A stretch of DNA of 64,000 nucleotides from Casuarina equisetifolia (GCA_028551475.1 CM052354.1:26993258-27057257); one strand, 5' to 3'. Positions 50,001-62,887 are shown, counted from the stretch's first letter. Numbers and translations are program-made. The notes: a model not told the origin generated them from the letters alone.

Positions 50001-53000
50001 TTGGGTCATTGGATTGTCTTCCACGATATCTTTTTCATGATTTGTGGAATAAATAACCATCATTTTCCTATTAATGTGCCAGTCTCTTCAGAAGTAAAAT
50101 TGAAAACAACAACAAACAAATTGGCAATGGTGATGGCGTAATACTTAAGTGTAGCATTCTCCAGCTTGACTTTCATCAATGCAGGCTAGCCTGTGATATT
50201 GGGGTAACAAAGGCAACAAAGTTGTGCATTTTGCAATATGGTTAATTTTTCCAATGAGTCAATGTCGGGAAAATTCTCTTTGTTTCTGGGTGTGCTTCTC
50301 CATGCATACGTGGCTAATTGTTCGATGATTTTCAGAATTCCTGGTGTTGGTTCAATAGCATGTATTCGTTGTGTGACACTTAAGTGGCATTCTCTTATCT
50401 CCACATCTCTGATTAAATTCAGCTTTTCACTTTGCTTTAACTAATCTTGCATTCATGCAGGAAGCCAGAAAGCTCTTTGACAAGGCTTCCGTTACCTATG
50501 AACAGGTGGGTTTATTTCTGAAAGGTTCGCTGTAACATTAGAAATTTCATAATGTCGAAATTTAGTATTCTGAACCTTTTCTTCCATGTCTTGACGGTAA
50601 TTCTTGTCCTTCCATCTATGTTTACTTCCATCAAATCTAGCCACTCATGGTGCTTTTTATCCATTATAATCAAGACATTCTCTTTGAATTCACATGTTTC
50701 TTATTCAAAGTGGTTTCAGGACTGTGATTATCAAAAGCAGACAATTTTAGGAGTCACCTTTTTCTTTGTTCCCTTTTTGAGTTAAACTTGTTATAAAACA
50801 ACTGAAAATATAACTTTATGAGTTGAACAGCTTGGTATAGGTATGCCTCTCAATATTGAGTAGGGCATGTGATGGATAGCCTTATATCCAATTGACCTAT
50901 TAAGATTCTGTTTCCTAGGGAATGAAAACCCCTATTTACAAAGCAAGAATAAAACATGGAGAAGGAATGACCAGAAAATGATCCAACTTCTGTCGTAAAT
51001 TAATTCTTATCTTGATAAATGTATTCAATTTTTACTCAATATCTTTATGAGGTAGTTTAGCCTTTGGAGATTAAATTGAGAGTTGCAGAAGTTGTTAAGT
51101 TAAATTTAGGGCTGAATTTTTTGGAGAGACATATAAAGTTTATGCTGTTGAATTTTAACTCATCTCTTGTTTTTGAATATAATGAAAATCCCATCTTGCA
51201 CCACAGGCACGTGAGAAGTTTCTCTCCTTGAGGAAAAGCACTAGGATTGATATTGCTGCAGGCTTAGAGGAGGTATATCCAATATCAGTCTTATATCTGA
51301 CTTATAGTACTGCTCCTTCTGGTGCATATATTGATCAGATGATTTGCTATGGGCAATCATTATCCTTCAAATCTAATTGGGTAGAGAGACATTCCAGGAA
51401 CTGCATGCTGCAAGATCTTCATTTGAGCAGGCCCGTTTCAATCTGGTACATGATTTTTTGCTAGGACATCTTGAATTGAAATTAATTGCAAAAAGAAGCT
51501 TGGCTTACTTTATAGCATATGTCTATGTCCAGGTCAGCGTCCTCTCCAACATTGAGGCCAAAAAGCGATTTGAGTTTTTGGAGGCCGTTAGTGGTGTGAT
51601 GGATGCTCATCATCGATACTTCAAGCAGGTCTGTGAGATGCCAATGTTGATTTATTCCATCGATGTGTGAAATAATGCATTTATGCTTCTGCTGCTTCTC
51701 TCTTTTGCCTTTCAGGGTTATGATTTGTTGCAGCAGATGGAGCCTTTTATCAACCAGGTTTTTTAATCAATAACATTTCATCTATGATGTAAAAAGTAAA
51801 TGTTGATTATCTGGCATAATAAAGATAGCTTTGTTGTTAAGTTAAGAAATTTTCAAGTAGGGAGTAAGAAGTTGCAACAGACATCTTGCCACTTCTGTGG
51901 TTCACAATGCTACCTCAGAATAGCTTGTTTAAGCATCATCTGTACAGCTTATCTTCCCCACTAATCACGTGAATACACACTGTATCTACTCCTAAATCGA
52001 AAAATGGAGATTAATTCTTTTGTTTAGAGTCAGATATCTTTATGAATTTTTCTGGACAGACTTTCGACTTAATACCATGTTCTTGGTACATAATTTTTCT
52101 GAGTCCGTGGAAAAGGCTATTGAAGTATGTTCCTTTAGGACCAAATGCACAAAAGAAATTTTCTGCCATCGTCTCCTGCATCCTTTGCATTCTGGTTTGA
52201 TGGTGCTAGCTTGCAGAAAAATTGTTAGGTGAACGTCAACAAAGATCCCTCGCTAGAATGTACACTTAAGCAAAAAAAAAAAAAGGGAAGTGTGCAGCCA
52301 AAGCATGCTTCTAATGGCTAGATCTATGTAGGTCGTTTTGTATGGTAAAAGAGAAGAGCTTGCATCACTTTTCTAGAACATCCTACCATCTTTCCTCTTC
52401 TTTATAGCAGATACCAGCTGGGTGCTTAAAAAAGTAATAGAATTAGGTGATTCTGGACTCCACAAAGTTTTAAAATGTGAATTTGTGGGGTGCACACAAG
52501 TCCAGTTATTGACAATGAGCTAACATTCTAATAAGTCGTAGCATACAAACATGAGTTCTCTTTGCTTGACCCATTATTAGACTATGCCACAATCTCTCCG
52601 ATGTGAAGAGTTTTCATATGCCACTTTCTATAAGGAAATGTTTAGTGCATGAAAAATCCTGACAATGACAGGAGAATACCTTGTCCAGCTTGATCAGATA
52701 ACATTGATTCTACCTTCAATCCCAGCCTCCTATTCAAAATATCAGCCGCGTAGCTTAGGAATGATAATGGTAGTCTTCCATCAGTTGCCAGTAATTGATT
52801 TCATGGTTGACTGGCAGCAACAAAGTTTTCTTCCCGGGCCTCTATTTTCTCTCTCTGTTTAAATTTTACCAATTTTCATCGGGAAAATGCAAGTTCAGTT
52901 CTGTTGTCTCACAGGTTTTGGCTTACTCACAACAGTCAAGAGAAAGCTCTAACTATGAGCAGGAATCTCTCAGTGAAAGGATGCGGGAGTACAAAAGGAA

Positions 53001-56000
53001 GATTGATCGAGAATTTAGGCAGTCCTTGAATGTCTATCATGCTGTGCAACCTTTCCATAGGCCACCGCATAAAGTTATTGAAGCAGTGATGCAATCTTCT
53101 GCCTGCGGAAAGGTATTTTCTGACATGATGTTTCTTTACTTGTCTTCTACATGATTTTGTTAATGAGTGTCAGTAAGCAGCGTGTTATGGGTCATTGTTT
53201 AGTTTTTTTTCTTCTATAGTTCTTCTATTCTCCACCTCTATTGCTGAAGAGTAACCTTCAGGTTCAAACAATTCGACAAGGTTATCTTTCAAAACGGTCC
53301 TCCAGCTTAAGAGGTGACTGGAAAAGAAGGTTTTTTATTCTTGATAGTCGAGGGATGCTGTATTACTATCGCAAACCATGGAATGTCTCATCTGTAAGTC
53401 ACAAGCCAGAAGATAGCTTATGATGGTGTGAACTTGATATGCTTTCTCTTCTCTTCTTCCTTAATGCATATTAAATTTTGAGCTAATATTTCAGTCTGCT
53501 AGTCCCAGTTCTGCACATAGGAATAATTCCTCTGACAATAGTTCTGGGCTTCTAAGTCGGTGGCTTTCTTCCCATTACCATAGTGGTGTGCATGATGAAA
53601 AGACTGCTGCACGTCACACTGTGAACCTGCTAACCTCAACAATTAAGGTAGATACAGAGCAGACAGATCTAAGGTTCTGCTTCAGGATTATTTCACCATC
53701 AAAGAATTATACTCTGCAGGTACTTTTCCTAGATTCATTTTTACCTTGTCATTAGTGTTTTCATTATTTAATGCCACGGAAGTAAAGTAGCCTTACTTCT
53801 TATCTTGCTTAATTCATGGGCTTGTTTCTTTCTTTCTTCCATTTTTTTTTTCTTTTTCACCCTATATTTGCTGGCCCTACAGGCAGAGAATGCAGTGGAT
53901 CAAATGGACTGGATTGAAAAAATAAATGGAGTTATTGCTTCCTTATTGAGTTCCCAGGCATCTGGGAAGGTAAATATCTGTAATTTTGCCAACATTTTCG
54001 TTCCTATAATCATTGTATGATTCTAAACCAACTATATGCCAGGGTCTGTCTATCTCTTTGGGCTCAAATGATCATTTCTCTGCCAGTGAGAGTGATTCAT
54101 TAGAAAGTTCTCCTGATGCTGATCGGGCTGCTAATGTGGGACATGCATCGAAAAGATTCTCCTGTAATAAAAGCTTATATGAATCTGGAACCATGCAACA
54201 GCATAAAAGCCTCATGAGAAATGAGAAGCCAATTGATGTGCTCAGAAGGGTTGGTGGGAATGACAAATGTGCCGATTGCGGTGCTCCTGAACCCGACTGG
54301 GCATCCTTAAACCTTGGTATTCTTATATGCATTGAATGCTCTGGTGTTCATCGTAATCTCGGTGTTCATGTATCTAAGGTAAAATTATGACGGCTTGTTC
54401 TGAGAATGGTGTCTCATTTTAATATCCTGAGATTATCTATTGGTCATGCTTACTGCATTGGTTCCTTGTTACAGCTTGAGGCTAGGCACGTGAACTCTTT
54501 TGTGTGTGGCATTTAATGTGATTGTGAAATTAAATTTATTTAAAATACATTGGGTCCTGCATCCAGAACTTCTGTGGAAAATGGCAGGACGGATAAGAGT
54601 TTGACAAGGGGGAGTATTGGCAAGAACAATGGGGCTTTTATGGATTAACATAATATTTCTGTTTCTGGTTTGTTTAATAGTGAATAAATGGGTTTGCAGA
54701 TAAAGAAAGCACAACGGATGGAAAGAGGCAAGTTAAAATCAAATGAAAGAGAAAGAGAAAGAGAGAGATATCAACCATCCCAAACAAAACTTATATCTGT
54801 TAATTCCCTATAATCTGCCATACCATAATTCAATGAGTGAACTTCATCAAAAACTTGAACTATATCAAATCTCGGGCCTATTATAAAATATTTCAGAACT
54901 ATTGTTTTGCTATATCTAGATGAAGCCAAAAGGGCAACAATGCCCCAATCTTTTTACTGCTGCAGCAGCACAACAGTTAATGACCAATAAGGCTTACCAT
55001 GGACTCACTATCCCTGACTGAATTGTCTTCATAATTTTTGCTGGGCTTCTGCATTTGATACTTCTTATCTATTTGGGTTATTACTCGGGCTCCATCATCT
55101 TCATATAAATAGATGAAGTTAACACCATAAAAATAGTAGGCCATACATATCTCAAGCTTAAGAGTATTACTCCTGATCAAATCTTAAGAATATTTGGGGT
55201 GTTCGATAAATAATCCAGGGAAAGTAATTTTTAAGGGTTTGGTCTTATGTTATTTTTTGTCAGCCCTTCTATGAATTGTGCTGTATACCTAGTGGGGATA
55301 ACGACAGTATGCCTCCCTCCATTTGATTATTCATGAAACTTTCATTGGTGCAGGTAAGATCATTGACACTTGATGTAAAAGTCTGGGACCCTTCTGTCTT
55401 AAGTATTTTCAAGTCACTGGGCAATGTTTATGCAAATTCAATTTGGGAGGAACTATTGTATACAGGAAGTACTTTTGGGGCTGATGAAATGCATACACAG
55501 TAAGTGATACATAACTTGACGTAAACCAAAGAGTAATTTCTTTTATGCTAATGTGTTGCTAATTCTTTTCATGTAGCTTCTCCAAGTCTGGTAGAAAGGA
55601 TTTGCTTCTTATGAAAAAACCGAGACATGGTGACCCTATTTCAGTGAAGGAGAAATTCATTCATGCAAAGGTGTGCTCTATGTGCTATTAAAAATTGCAC
55701 ATGGCTGTATAATTTTTGCTGAGCTGCTTAAGGTAGATAACTCTAGTTATATTGATCTCTAACAGCTTATAGTTTCAGACCTCTGAGATTGTCCCTGGGA
55801 CATGGCTGTTTCCTTTTTGCCGAGCTTAAGTTAGAGAGCTGTGGTTTTATTCAACTCTTATAGCGTACCTACGTAGTTGTCCCACCGAAGCTATGGCCAG
55901 ATAATTCCTGATTAAGTGACCCTCCATATTATTTACTTCCAAGAAGATGTTTATGCCTAAAAGAATTACATCTTTGCTTTTCAAGAGAGATGAAAATTTG

Positions 56001-57789
56001 GACATCAAAGTGACTAATTTTTTGGCCTATCACCTTCCAGGAATTGGTGTATGAGGGTAATTAGCAAGTTTCCATACTTTATTAATCCTTGTGGTAGGCC
56101 TACTTCTGGAATATGGTTTTAGTCTTATCTAGAATAATATATCCTTGTCTCTCGCTCGTGGCAAGAGTAGATCGAGGAAAACTGAGGAAAAAATTTGGAA
56201 GAATCTTTCTCATATTTACCCAAGAGTTTTCCCACTTCCTGAACAGCAGACTTGTCTCAAGGTATACGACACTTGTGAGACACTTAGACGCTATCAATCA
56301 CCAGGTGGCCCCTTTAGCAACTGTGCTTGATGAGTTATGCTGAAAGGCAGGGCCTATGGGGCCTATGGGGCCTATGGGGCCTATTTAGGAGCAATGCCCT
56401 TTCGGGGTATCTACAAGGCTTTTTTGCCCAAGGCAGGTCCATGTGGTGCACCAGAGGGCTAAGCAGTGCTGTTGGGTTGTCTTCCCTGTGTGCAAGTATA
56501 GTGGTGGTTCCCCATTGAAAAGTTGACAAACGATGATCCTTTGTTTGAGTCTGTACCAATTTTATCTCAGAGTCTTCTCTTTTGTTCTTTGAGGAATGTT
56601 AGAAATTATGATTCTAACTTGGTTTCCAACACTTTCAGGGTGCAATCCATCGACTAGTAAATTGGTTATCGTAGTTTAAGAGGTTATGTAGATGTTACCT
56701 CTATGCTATTGTCAGTACCTAAAGGAGTTTCTGGCAATATCCATCAGCATTGAGTGCTTTTCTTGTGGCTCTTGAATTTTGAATTCTTCTGCTTCTATCA
56801 AAGTCACGGTTGCCTTCCTTTTCATATTGCCATTTATTCAAGAAAAGTATAGCGTAAAGATGCCGTTCTCACTCATTTCTTTCTTCATCTTTAATATGTC
56901 TCCATACACAGGAAACTTTCATATGCTAAACGTATATCTCCATGGTTTTATGCGTATTGACATTCCAGTGTTTTTAATCTAGTGATATTTTGACTCTGGT
57001 GTGCTTTCTAAAAGTATTCACTTTTGGGTAGAAAAACTTCTCTGGTCATGGGTTGTCTTAGAGTATGATTCGTGTTTCCTCTAATTGCAGTATGAAGAGA
57101 AGGCATTTGTTCACAAGATGGAGGACAGTCAGCATCTGCTTTCAGTGGCAGAACAGACGCGGGGATGTGTCCGTTCTAATGACAAGAAAGCAGTTTACCG
57201 TCATCTAGTCTGTTCTGAAGCAGATGTGAACGCCATTCATGGGCAATCAATATTTAGCCCGTCCATGACTCTGGGAAAAATGCAGTTGGAAGAGGAGGAA
57301 ACCCTTGACCTCAAATCTGATTCCGTGGCAGGTAACTCTCCAGAAAAGCCGTCCTCGAGTAACTCAAATTTAAAACGTAAAAGTGAAGATCAGGTCACAA
57401 CGGACATCCTAGAGGACTGTTCTCTGCTTCACCTGGCCTGCCAAACTGCAGACACTGGTATGGTGGAGTTATTATTACAGTATGGTGCAGATGTAAATGC
57501 TTCTGATTCAAGAGGCCGGACACCACTTCACTATTGTATCATCACTGGCAGAACTGCAGTTGCAAAAATGCTTCTTGCAAGGTAATTATTCTTTTTGTTT
57601 TCATGCATTTCATGCAGTGGCTGACCTGTTATCTATGTTTCAGTCTCTGTTCTGCTACTGACATCAAATCTTTGTTTCCACAGGGGGGCAAATGCACATG
57701 CTGCCGATCGAGAAGGTGTTACCCCTCTAAAGCTTGTATCGGAATCAGACTTAACTGATGAGATCCTTCTTCTCTTAACAGAGAAATAG
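47050..57789 (+). CDS. AGD1: ADP-ribosylation factor GTPase-activating protein AGD1 (ACAP type)
   Basis: Nineteen exons join in phase to 822 residues: 47050-47094, 47712-47788, 47929-48029, 48508-48578, 49544-49606, 50461-50505, 51207-51272, 51398-51445, 51533-51628, 51716-51757, 52915-53112, 53262-53393, 53495-53719, 53883-53969, 54043-54378, 55354-55499, 55577-55670, 57091-57581 and 57684-57789. It should stimulate GTP hydrolysis by ARF at endomembranes; Arabidopsis AGD1 affects root-hair growth. Domains in order: BAR (about 1-284, e.g. [20 protein letters not shown]), PH (about 288-422, starting [11 protein letters not shown]), ArfGAP zinc finger with Cys 508, 511, 528 and 531 (CADC...CIEC) and the arginine finger near 536 (SGVHRNLG), then ankyrin repeats (about 732-815, e.g. 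[18 protein letters not shown]). [17 protein letters not shown] and CSEADVNA favour AGD1 over AGD3/VAN3 as I recall them. Confidence 0.95.
56348..56384. repeat. 9-bp minisatellite (CCTATGGGG)n
   Basis: Nearly four direct copies of CCTATGGGG lie in the long AGD1 intron 17 (55671-57090). They sit inside a stretch (about 56110-56520) that is GC-richer than the intron around it and open in several frames. Confidence 0.9.
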
Positions 57790-59198
57790 ATGATGGCAAT
57801 GGTAAATTATGAAGAGCATAAATTTTGTAATGTACTTGATAAAGCTCTGAATCATTTCCTTCCACAGGGAAGGGTCAAAGGTTGTCCTGGTGGAGGTGGC
57901 CAATGGCTTATTATGTCATGGGCCTGTTCCCTTCATCTGTCTATATTAATTCAGCCTTCCTCTTGGGGGCTAATATAGGCTATAGAAGTTAGGGAGTGCA
58001 AGGGTCGTAGTGTAGGTCCTGTCTCTTGTAAGTGAAGGTTTCTGTGATGTTTGCCTAGGTGCCGAAATGCAAATTGCCGGCCAGGCCAGCATAAGTATCA
58101 CACAAAATATTTAAGCAAAAGATTATATACAGGAGCTTCCGTTGAATCTTGATGCCCTGGAAAATGTAAAATCAGTTCCTCGAGAATACAGATACATCAT
58201 GAGCGAAAACCATTTAGTTGGGAGACATTGGAAGCTCCATGAATCATGATCATTGCTGTTAATTGATAGCGGTTTGTGGATGAATATGGAGGATGACGTG
58301 CAAGGACATGAGACCAACTACGGGATGTTCTTCAGCTATAGGATTCGTACTGAATACATAAAATACAAGCTCAAAACTAAGACCAACATATCAAGAAAAG
58401 GAAAAAGGGACTTCCACTTCCCTCTATAGTATTGGATGATTGCATTTTCTCCAAGTATGGAGTAGACTCGAAGTCTGTCTAATATCTTTTGTGTTTGCAA
58501 TACATTACAAACTTAAGATTCCTGCTGCACATTACCGGCTTTGAATCCTAAAGAACAAAATCAGGGCCTCTAAATCGACAGACCTCAGTATATAATCAAT
58601 CAATTAACTGCTGCAATAACAGGTGCAGTTCAAAAGGCTTTCTTACTGCAACAAAAGAAAAGCCAGCCAATGATTTTGGCTACAACTTTTACAATGACTT
58701 GCTACAACTAAGTCAGGCCTCATTATTTCATACATATTGCAAACCATCCCCGTAACATCCACCGCAGTCTGCCTTATTTTTCGTCTTTGTCTATGGCATC
58801 ATGCACCATCAACTTCATCCAATTATAACGCTTCTCATTGTTCTACTTTACACCTGTTCCACACCAAAGATCTGTTAGAACAAATTAGCAATCTATCCAC
58901 TTCCAGAACCATGGAAGAAGAGGCTTCGAATAAAGCAGGTGTTGTAAACAATGTCAAAGAGAAAAGGCTACCTTTCCACCCATCAAATCCACTACTTGAA
59001 TCAAAAGAATTCACAAAGACCATCGCGAAAACGAATTGCTAGTTGTGGAAACCAAGATCCACTGTCACCTGAACCCGCCATACCAGATTCTGGATCAACC
59101 ACTTAGGTACTCCAGGCAGAACCTGCACTTGATAACATGGAACCACACATAGGAAGCAGTGGGAGCAGAATTTCCAGTTCTCTCCAAAGTAAATTTGC
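57790..59198. other. Convergent 3' region of AGD1 and the PPR gene
   Basis: This is 1.4 kb between two convergent genes and should hold both 3' UTRs. Plus-strand frames near 57790-57978 and 58737-59042 show no family resemblance. No repeat or RNA gene stands out. Confidence 0.5.
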
Positions 59199-62100
59199 TC
59201 AAGCTTGATAAGGAGCTCCAGATACTGCTTGGTTTAAGATATTGACACATTTCTCAGAGATTGCGTCATCTTTACCTTCACTGATAAAGTCACTCAAAGA
59301 GGACTCAGGAACCCATCCTAATCTGATCATATTCTCCAAAGCCTTTACGGCATTGTCCACATCTCCCATTTTGCACAAACCACTGATTAGACTTCTACAT
59401 GTAGAAAGACCTAGAATAAGTCCTTCCCCTCCCAGTTCATCAAGCAACTTTAACAATTCAGAGAAGTTCTCCCTTTTGCATAGGGCATGCATCATTGCAT
59501 CATATATGTCACCATTCAAGACAACACCCTTTACCAATATATCATCCACCAACTTTAAAGTTTTCATCAAGTTACCTTCTTTGCAGTAAGCATCACCTAA
59601 CACTTCATATGTTACTTCATCAGGCTCAATTCCCCGCCCAACCATCTCCTCATAAAGTGCAAACATCTTATTTCTGCTCCCTATGCTGTTGTAACCGTGT
59701 AAAAGTGAAGTGTAAGTTAGAATATTTGGAATAAGATTCTTTTTCTGCATTTCCATGTAAAGCCGCTCAGCATCCCCCAACAACCCTGCCTTGCAGTGGG
59801 AATCAATCAGAGTAGTGTAGGTCACATGATCCGGGAACATATGCTTATCATCTAAGTCTTTAAACAATTGGTTAGCTTCCTTCAATTTTCCAGATTTGCA
59901 GAAGCCATCAATCAAAGCATTGAAAGATGACATGGAAGCAAAGCCCTTTTGCCTCATCTCGTGAAACAAGGACAGGGCCTTTTCCAAGTTCCCTGCTTTG
60001 CAGCACCCATGGACAAGGGCACGATAGACGAAGCAGTCAGGTGGAACTCCCTTTGATGCCATCCCTTCCATTAACTGAAATGCCTCCATTATATTTCCAG
60101 ATTTGCAGTATCCATCTATAATTGTAGCGTAAGTCACACCATTAGGAGCCAAACCCTTTTCTGAGATTCCATCAAAGAGCTCCCTAGCCCTCTCCATGTC
60201 ACCCACCTTGCAAAGCCCATTTATCAAGGTATTGTAAGTAACAATGTTTGGGGCAATAACTTTCTGTGACATCTCGTCATAGAGTTCAAAAGCTCTGCCT
60301 ATATCACCTTCCTTGCAAAATCCAGAAATTAAGGAACTGTAAATAAAAACATCAGGCACCAGACCCTTGTCAACGAGTTCAGATAAAACATTCATCGCTT
60401 CCTGAATTTTCCCATTCTTGGAAAGACTATGGATGAGTACACTATAAGTTTTGATATCCGGATTGACCGCTCGCCCAAGCATAGATCTAAATGCTGAAAA
60501 TGCTCCCGTTATGTTACCCATTTTACAGTGCCCATCAATCAGCGTTGTACAGATTACATCATTAGGTGCTATACCACAACGAAGCATTTCCACAAAGTAC
60601 CTGTCCGCTAATTGCATATCCCCAATTTTACTATATCCATCAATGAAAGCTCCATAAGTATATGCATTGGGCTTCAATCCATTCTCAATCATTTCAACTA
60701 AGAAAGTCCTTGACTCTTCCATCTTTTTGGCCTTGCAGAGGCCAATTATGAGAGCATTATAGCAAAATACATCAGGTGGAACCCTATTCTCCTTCATTCC
60801 CTTAAATATCCTTATTGCCTCATCAAACCTGCTTTCTTGGACATGACCTTTGATTAGAGCTGAGTATATAACAGCATTTGGTTTCATACCCACAGAAATC
60901 ATTTGCTCCCAAACCCTATTAGCACTTTGCAGATCCCTGGAGCGGCATAGACCATCTATTATCACACCATAAGTGTAAACCGTAGGTGCTAAGCCCCTCT
61001 TCTTCATCTCCAGTAATAGCTCATAGGCCTTAACCATATTTTTCTGTTTGCAGCATCCATCAATTAAAAGGTTATAAGTGTGACTATCGGGTTCTATCCC
61101 CATGGCAATCATCTCATTCATGAGATCTATGGCCTCTTTCATCTTACCAACCTTATAGAGCCCACTAACAATCACGTGATATGTCACCACATTCAATTTT
61201 ATTCCATTGGCAACCACCTTATCCTTGATTCTCAATCCCTCTTCCGCTTTACCTTGTTTCATGAAGCCATCGATCAAAGCAGTATATGTAATGATGTCTG
61301 GATGTAAACCCATGTCAAACATCTCTTTCAAAATCAACTTTGCTTCTTCCAACCGCTTTTGTTTGCAATACCCATCCAGGAGTATTGAGTAAGTGTATGC
61401 ATCCGGAACCGACCCCTTCCCAGTCATGGTCTTCTTCACCTCAAGAGCTTCATGAAGAGCGCCGCTTTTGCACAGACCTCCGATCACTACATTGTAAGTA
61501 ACATAATTAGGACTACAACCCTTCTCCTCCATCTGAGAAAGCACCCTTCTGGCCTCCTCAACATTCCCAACCTTAAAATGTGCATTAATTGCAGTAGTGT
61601 AAGTGTAAACATCAGGACTTATCTTAGAGTCTAATATCCCATTGTACACCTTCCAGAACAATTCCATCCTATTACACTTCACCAAGTCCTTCAACAAAGA
61701 ATTACAACATACCAAACCAGGAGAAAAACTATCATTTTTAGCTTCCAAAAATACAGTAGCAGCCTCGTTCAACAAACCCGTTTTCCTATAAGCATTGATC
61801 AAAATCTCAAAAACCATTACATTAGAACCACCGCATTCTCTATAGCTCCGAACAATAGAGTCCAGAATTTCCAAGGGCGGCTTCCGGGTTCCCAACATTC
61901 GATCCACGATGCCGTTAGCATGGGCGAAAAGCTTCGAATTACAAAAGGCAATAGCCAGAATCGATAACGAATACAGATTCTGAGGAACACCCATTAAAGA
62001 AGTGGACCAATCAAAGAAATGGAGGAGGCGTTTGGGGTCACTCACCAAGTTGTGGTGAAGAACGGACTGAACCACTTCTGGATTCAGCTTCGTGCGCATG

Positions 62101-62309
62101 TCCGTCGACTCCATGAGGTACTGCCAGTTGTTCTGCTTGAGAACGGCCGAGATCTCTTTGACCGTGTCCTCCTCGATCATTTCCGAGCTCTGCAAGCTGC
62201 AGAAGTCGAAGCATTTGGGATGATGAAGACCAAGTCTTGCTGCTTTTGCGACAACATAACGATTTCGCTTTTCAAAGGCACGGAAATTTCTGAGGGAAAT
62301 CAAACCCAT
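59199..62309 (-). CDS. P-class pentatricopeptide repeat protein, probably mitochondrial (At5g61990-like)
   Basis: A single uninterrupted frame encodes 1036 residues, as is common for intronless PPR genes. PPR proteins bind RNA one base per repeat and guide processing, stability, translation or splicing of organelle transcripts. After an N-terminus rich in Arg and poor in acidic residues (MGLISLRNFRAFEKRNRYV), and a non-repeat region to about residue 160, more than twenty tandem 35-residue P-type repeats fill the protein. Examples are VTYNVVIGGLCKSGALHEAL, ITYTALIDGFMKQGKAEEGL and VTYNTLINGLCKVGDMERAR. There is no E/DYW editing domain; the C-terminus is a short acidic tail. The organelle is inferred from the N-terminus and from the syntenic Arabidopsis gene, which is annotated as mitochondrial. 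The repeats resemble those of fertility-restorer-like PPRs, but I would not assign it there. The gene is convergent with AGD1. Its RNA target is unknown. Confidence 0.95.
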   Translation of the reverse strand: MGLISLRNFRAFEKRNRYVVAKAARLGLHHPKCFDFCSLQSSEMIEEDTVKEISAVLKQNNWQYLMESTDMRTKLNPEVVQSVLHHNLVSDPKRLLHFFDWSTSLMGVPQNLYSLSILAIAFCNSKLFAHANGIVDRMLGTRKPPLEILDSIVRSYRECGGSNVMVFEILINAYRKTGLLNEAATVFLEAKNDSFSPGLVCCNSLLKDLVKCNRMELFWKVYNGILDSKISPDVYTYTTAINAHFKVGNVEEARRVLSQMEEKGCSPNYVTYNVVIGGLCKSGALHEALEVKKTMTGKGSVPDAYTYSILLDGYCKQKRLEEAKLILKEMFDMGLHPDIITYTALIDGFMKQGKAEEGLRIKDKVVANGIKLNVVTYHVIVSGLYKVGKMKEAIDLMNEMIAMGIEPDSHTYNLLIDGCCKQKNMVKAYELLLEMKKRGLAPTVYTYGVIIDGLCRSRDLQSANRVWEQMISVGMKPNAVIYSALIKGHVQESRFDEAIRIFKGMKENRVPPDVFCYNALIIGLCKAKKMEESRTFLVEMIENGLKPNAYTYGAFIDGYSKIGDMQLADRYFVEMLRCGIAPNDVICTTLIDGHCKMGNITGAFSAFRSMLGRAVNPDIKTYSVLIHSLSKNGKIQEAMNVLSELVDKGLVPDVFIYSSLISGFCKEGDIGRAFELYDEMSQKVIAPNIVTYNTLINGLCKVGDMERARELFDGISEKGLAPNGVTYATIIDGYCKSGNIMEAFQLMEGMASKGVPPDCFVYRALVHGCCKAGNLEKALSLFHEMRQKGFASMSSFNALIDGFCKSGKLKEANQLFKDLDDKHMFPDHVTYTTLIDSHCKAGLLGDAERLYMEMQKKNLIPNILTYTSLLHGYNSIGSRNKMFALYEEMVGRGIEPDEVTYEVLGDAYCKEGNLMKTLKLVDDILVKGVVLNGDIYDAMMHALCKRENFSELLKLLDELGGEGLILGLSTCRSLISGLCKMGDVDNAVKALENMIRLGWVPESSLSDFISEGKDDAISEKCVNILNQAVSGAPYQA

Positions 62310-62887
62310 TCTTTCTTTTCTAATCGGAGAAACACTGACAGAGACAATATGGTCTACAACACCATAGATTTCGAGATTCGCTTCGCTTTTGCCAACCTAT
62401 AGTTCACCCACAGAGGGGAGAAGAAGAACTACAGGGCAACCTTGAGGGAGCCCGATCAAAATCATTCTTCTTCTCTTCATCAAACAGAACGAACAAGGTG
62501 GAAGAAATAAAAAAACAACAGAACAAATAAATCAATATTTAAAACGAATATCTAGTGTATCACCATTTATTATGAAGAACATAATTTTACCTATACATAC
62601 AATACGGACATAGAATAGAAATGTAGAGGTGGACAAAAATAAATCAATTATTCAAATTTTAGAAAAAAAAACTTAGACTTCTTGTGGGATGCAAACATTA
62701 GCTAGAATTAATACATCGTTTTATTGTAAAATTACAGAATTTTTTTTAATTATATGCCTTAACTATTGAACTAAAAAACGTAAGTTAAAAAAATTATCTT
62801 AGGAAACAAAGAAAGGCCTTAAATACAATTATAATCTCCATGATTACGTGAATAATTTTGAAAAGGTAAATGCAAAATTATCTCATT
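62310..62887. other. PPR gene upstream region
   Basis: AT-rich sequence between the PPR start codon and the retrotransposon LTR. It should contain the PPR promoter. Only short open frames are present and no clear core promoter stands out. Confidence 0.4.

Noticed and set aside
58737..59042. 101-codon plus-strand open frame downstream of AGD1
   Set aside because: It lies opposite the presumed PPR 3' UTR, has no recognisable domain, and overlaps another equally open frame on the minus strand.
60000..62000. Open plus-strand frames opposite the PPR gene
   Set aside because: They are antisense shadows of the 1036-codon PPR frame, whose repeats are clearly the coding sense.
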